Origin: Candidatus Thiodiazotropha sp. (ex Codakia rugifera)
GTDB lineage: Bacteria; Pseudomonadota; Gammaproteobacteria; Chromatiales; Chromatiaceae
Reading direction: 5' to 3'
NCBI GenBank assembly: GCA_025656675.1
Contig: JAHXHN010000005.1
Location: 62,001 to 126,000 of the forward strand
Length of the DNA: 64,000 bases
The notes beneath the pieces were generated by a model, which had not been told where the DNA came from, did no database searches, and saw only the letters and a program-made list of their open reading frames with translations. The position numbers were made by a program, and so were the translations under genes. Numbering within the stretch: the first letter of the stretch is position 1; every line of letters begins with the position of its first letter. Below are positions 62,851 through 64,000 of the stretch, piece by piece.

Positions 62851-63624
62851 ATGGCAATCACAGTCAACACTAATGTATTCTCCCTAGCCGCACAAAAAAA
62901 CCTGGGTCGTACACAATCAGATCTTGAAACTTCCATCCAGCGCCTCTCTTCAGGTCTGCGTATTAATATGGCTAAAGACGACGCAGCCGGCTTGGCCGTT
63001 GCCCAGTTACAGTCAGCCCAGGCACGTGGCTTGACAGTAGCCCAGCGTAACATCGCAGACGGTACTTCTTTTCTGAATGTGGCAGATGCCACTTTACGCA
63101 GTGTCAGTGACATGATGCAGAGACAGCGTGAACTGGCCGTGCAAGCGGGTAGTGGTCTCTACACCTCAGCTCAGACAGCCCTTATGTCTGTTGAATTTAC
63201 TGCGCTGACGACAGAAATAACCGATTCACTGGGTCGTGCAACCTTTAACGGCACAGCCGTATTTGGTGGCGGCGGCGCTATCCAGGTTGGTGCAAACACC
63301 GGCCAGACTATCGATATCTCTACCGCAGCGCTTGCAGCGCGTACTGCAGTAATTACCAGTACCGCTACAATCGATGCCGACCTGAACGCTGTCGCAACAG
63401 CTTTGGCTAATGTCGGTGGACTGCAGAGCCGCTTGGAACAGGCTGGTCGAGTAGCCGCCAGTATGGAAGAGGCCCAGTTTGCCGCAGCCGGCCGGATCAT
63501 GGATGCTGACTTCGCCCGCGAAACGGCAAAAATGACCAGTGCACAGGTTGTACAGCAGGCAGGTGTTGCCGCATTGGCACAGGCCAACTCTATTCCACAG
63601 CTGGCATTGAGCCTGCTTCGTTAA
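62851..63624 (+). CDS. fliC: Flagellin
   Basis: A 257-residue flagellin, at the short end of the family: essentially the D0 and D1 domains with a minimal middle (about 135-190). N-terminus MAITVNTNVFSLAAQKNLGR, then IQRLSSGLRINMAKDDAAGL and the QRQRELAVQ stretch at 90-98 that corresponds to the TLR5-contact region of enteric flagellins. C-terminus MDADFARETAKMTSAQVVQQ then AGVAALAQANSIPQLALSLL. It starts its own sigma-28 transcript and is followed by a GC-rich hairpin and flaG. Confidence 0.97.
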   Translation: MAITVNTNVFSLAAQKNLGRTQSDLETSIQRLSSGLRINMAKDDAAGLAVAQLQSAQARGLTVAQRNIADGTSFLNVADATLRSVSDMMQRQRELAVQAGSGLYTSAQTALMSVEFTALTTEITDSLGRATFNGTAVFGGGGAIQVGANTGQTIDISTAALAARTAVITSTATIDADLNAVATALANVGGLQSRLEQAGRVAASMEEAQFAAAGRIMDADFARETAKMTSAQVVQQAGVAALAQANSIPQLALSLLR

Positions 63625-63631
63625 GGATAAG

Positions 63632-63663
63632 ACCCTCGGGGGCGGTTTCCGTCCCCCCGGGGT
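63632..63663 (+). terminator. GC-rich hairpin between fliC and flaG
   Basis: CCCTCGGGGGCGG and GTCCCCCCGGGG form a strong stem 8 bp after the flagellin stop, followed by a short T run. It is probably a partial terminator that makes flaG mRNA less abundant than fliC mRNA. Confidence 0.65.
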
Positions 63664-63695
63664 TTGACGCGGAATAAACAGGGTAGGGTATAGAA

Positions 63696-64000
63696 ATGCC
63701 AAACGTAATCACAAATTTGGCCCATGAATACGCCTATAAAAGGGAAGTCTCCAAGACCGACACGAGCCCATCTGTTCAGGCTGAAAGGAAAGAGAGTCCG
63801 AATACCGAACAACCCCAACAGGTTGTAGACAGTAAAGTCCTGATCAGTAAAATCGAGGATCTCTCGCAGCTTGTCAAACGGAATCTCGAATTCAGTGTCG
63901 ATGAAGATACTGGTCAGCAAGTGGTTAGGGTCATCGATTCAGATACTGGTGAGTTGGTCAGGCAGATTCCACCGGAACATCTTCTACACGTCATTTCCCA
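63696..64000 (+). CDS. flaG: FlaG family protein, cut by the window end
   Basis: At least 101 codons from ATG 63696, running off the right edge. After a charged, variable N-terminus it reaches LEFSVDEDTGQQVVRVIDSD then TGELVRQIPPEHLL, the conserved FlaG core. FlaG proteins affect flagellar filament length in several bacteria. The position directly after fliC is typical, and fliD would be expected next. Only the last few residues appear to be missing. Confidence 0.9.
   Translation, partial: MPNVITNLAHEYAYKREVSKTDTSPSVQAERKESPNTEQPQQVVDSKVLISKIEDLSQLVKRNLEFSVDEDTGQQVVRVIDSDTGELVRQIPPEHLLHVIS

Noticed and set aside
1-64000. CRISPR arrays, prophage or transposase genes
   Set aside because: No regularly spaced direct repeats, cas, integrase or transposase-like proteins were seen; the only mobile-type DNA is the pair of 242-bp elements and the short repeats.

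Overview
The window reads as chromosomal DNA of a flagellated, respiratory gammaproteobacterium. The evidence is the gene content and order: flgN-flgM-flgA divergent from cheV-cheR-flgBCDE and then flgFGHIJKL-fliC-flaG, with sigma-54 and sigma-28 promoter signatures; sucA-sucB; a lipoyl-bearing Lpd; class I fumarase; RimI and RF3. An arsenosugar-type gene group and a TAXI TRAP transporter would suit an environmental or sediment/symbiosis lineage (Chromatiales-like), but the species cannot be fixed from this sequence. The left edge cuts a cytochrome c peroxidase-like gene and the right edge cuts flaG.

Layout. 1-3759: diheme peroxidase tail and a membrane PAS-GGDEF-EAL protein. 3940-7684: lpd, a YPYP-type methyltransferase and a YbfF-like esterase. 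7698-11875: TAXI TRAP binding protein, fused permease and a DUF302 protein. 12165-20267: a zinc-ribbon membrane protein followed by an RDD / SpoIIM / DUF4129 / DUF4350 / MoxR / DUF58 cluster. 20368-24913: pssA, a hemerythrin (reverse), leuA, a family 4 uracil-DNA glycosylase and rimI. 25024-28629: three tightly linked genes of unknown function (helical, single-membrane-span, and coiled-coil with a glycine/arginine tail). 28719-31695: SprA-like putative metalloprotease (reverse), prfC and a small protein. 31925-41435, all on the minus strand: a putative ADP-ribosyltransferase, gdhA, acuI, class I fumarase, sucB and sucA. 41789-43422: small genes and tRNA-Arg(CCT). 43699-46288: arsS-like radical SAM gene and two glycosyltransferases. 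46228-64000: flagellar and chemotaxis genes.

Main points of interest. (i) A 250-residue protein (31925-32677, minus) carries the R / ST / E signature of cholera- and pertussis-toxin-type ADP-ribosyltransferases and ends in a basic proline-rich tail. (ii) A 242-bp element with terminal inverted repeats occurs twice, each time just upstream of a start codon and in the same orientation to the gene it precedes; one copy distorts the apparent spoIIM start. (iii) A short repeat centred on GTGTTAACAGGCCCTAA occurs four times at gene ends, once serving as a stop/start junction. (iv) The flg operon is split between flgE and flgF by a reverse-strand methyltransferase gene in AT-rich DNA; a terminator follows flgE and a fresh sigma-54 promoter precedes flgF. 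(v) The three-gene cluster at 25024-28629 is the best candidate for an undescribed multi-protein system.

All family calls were made by eye; no database search was run.
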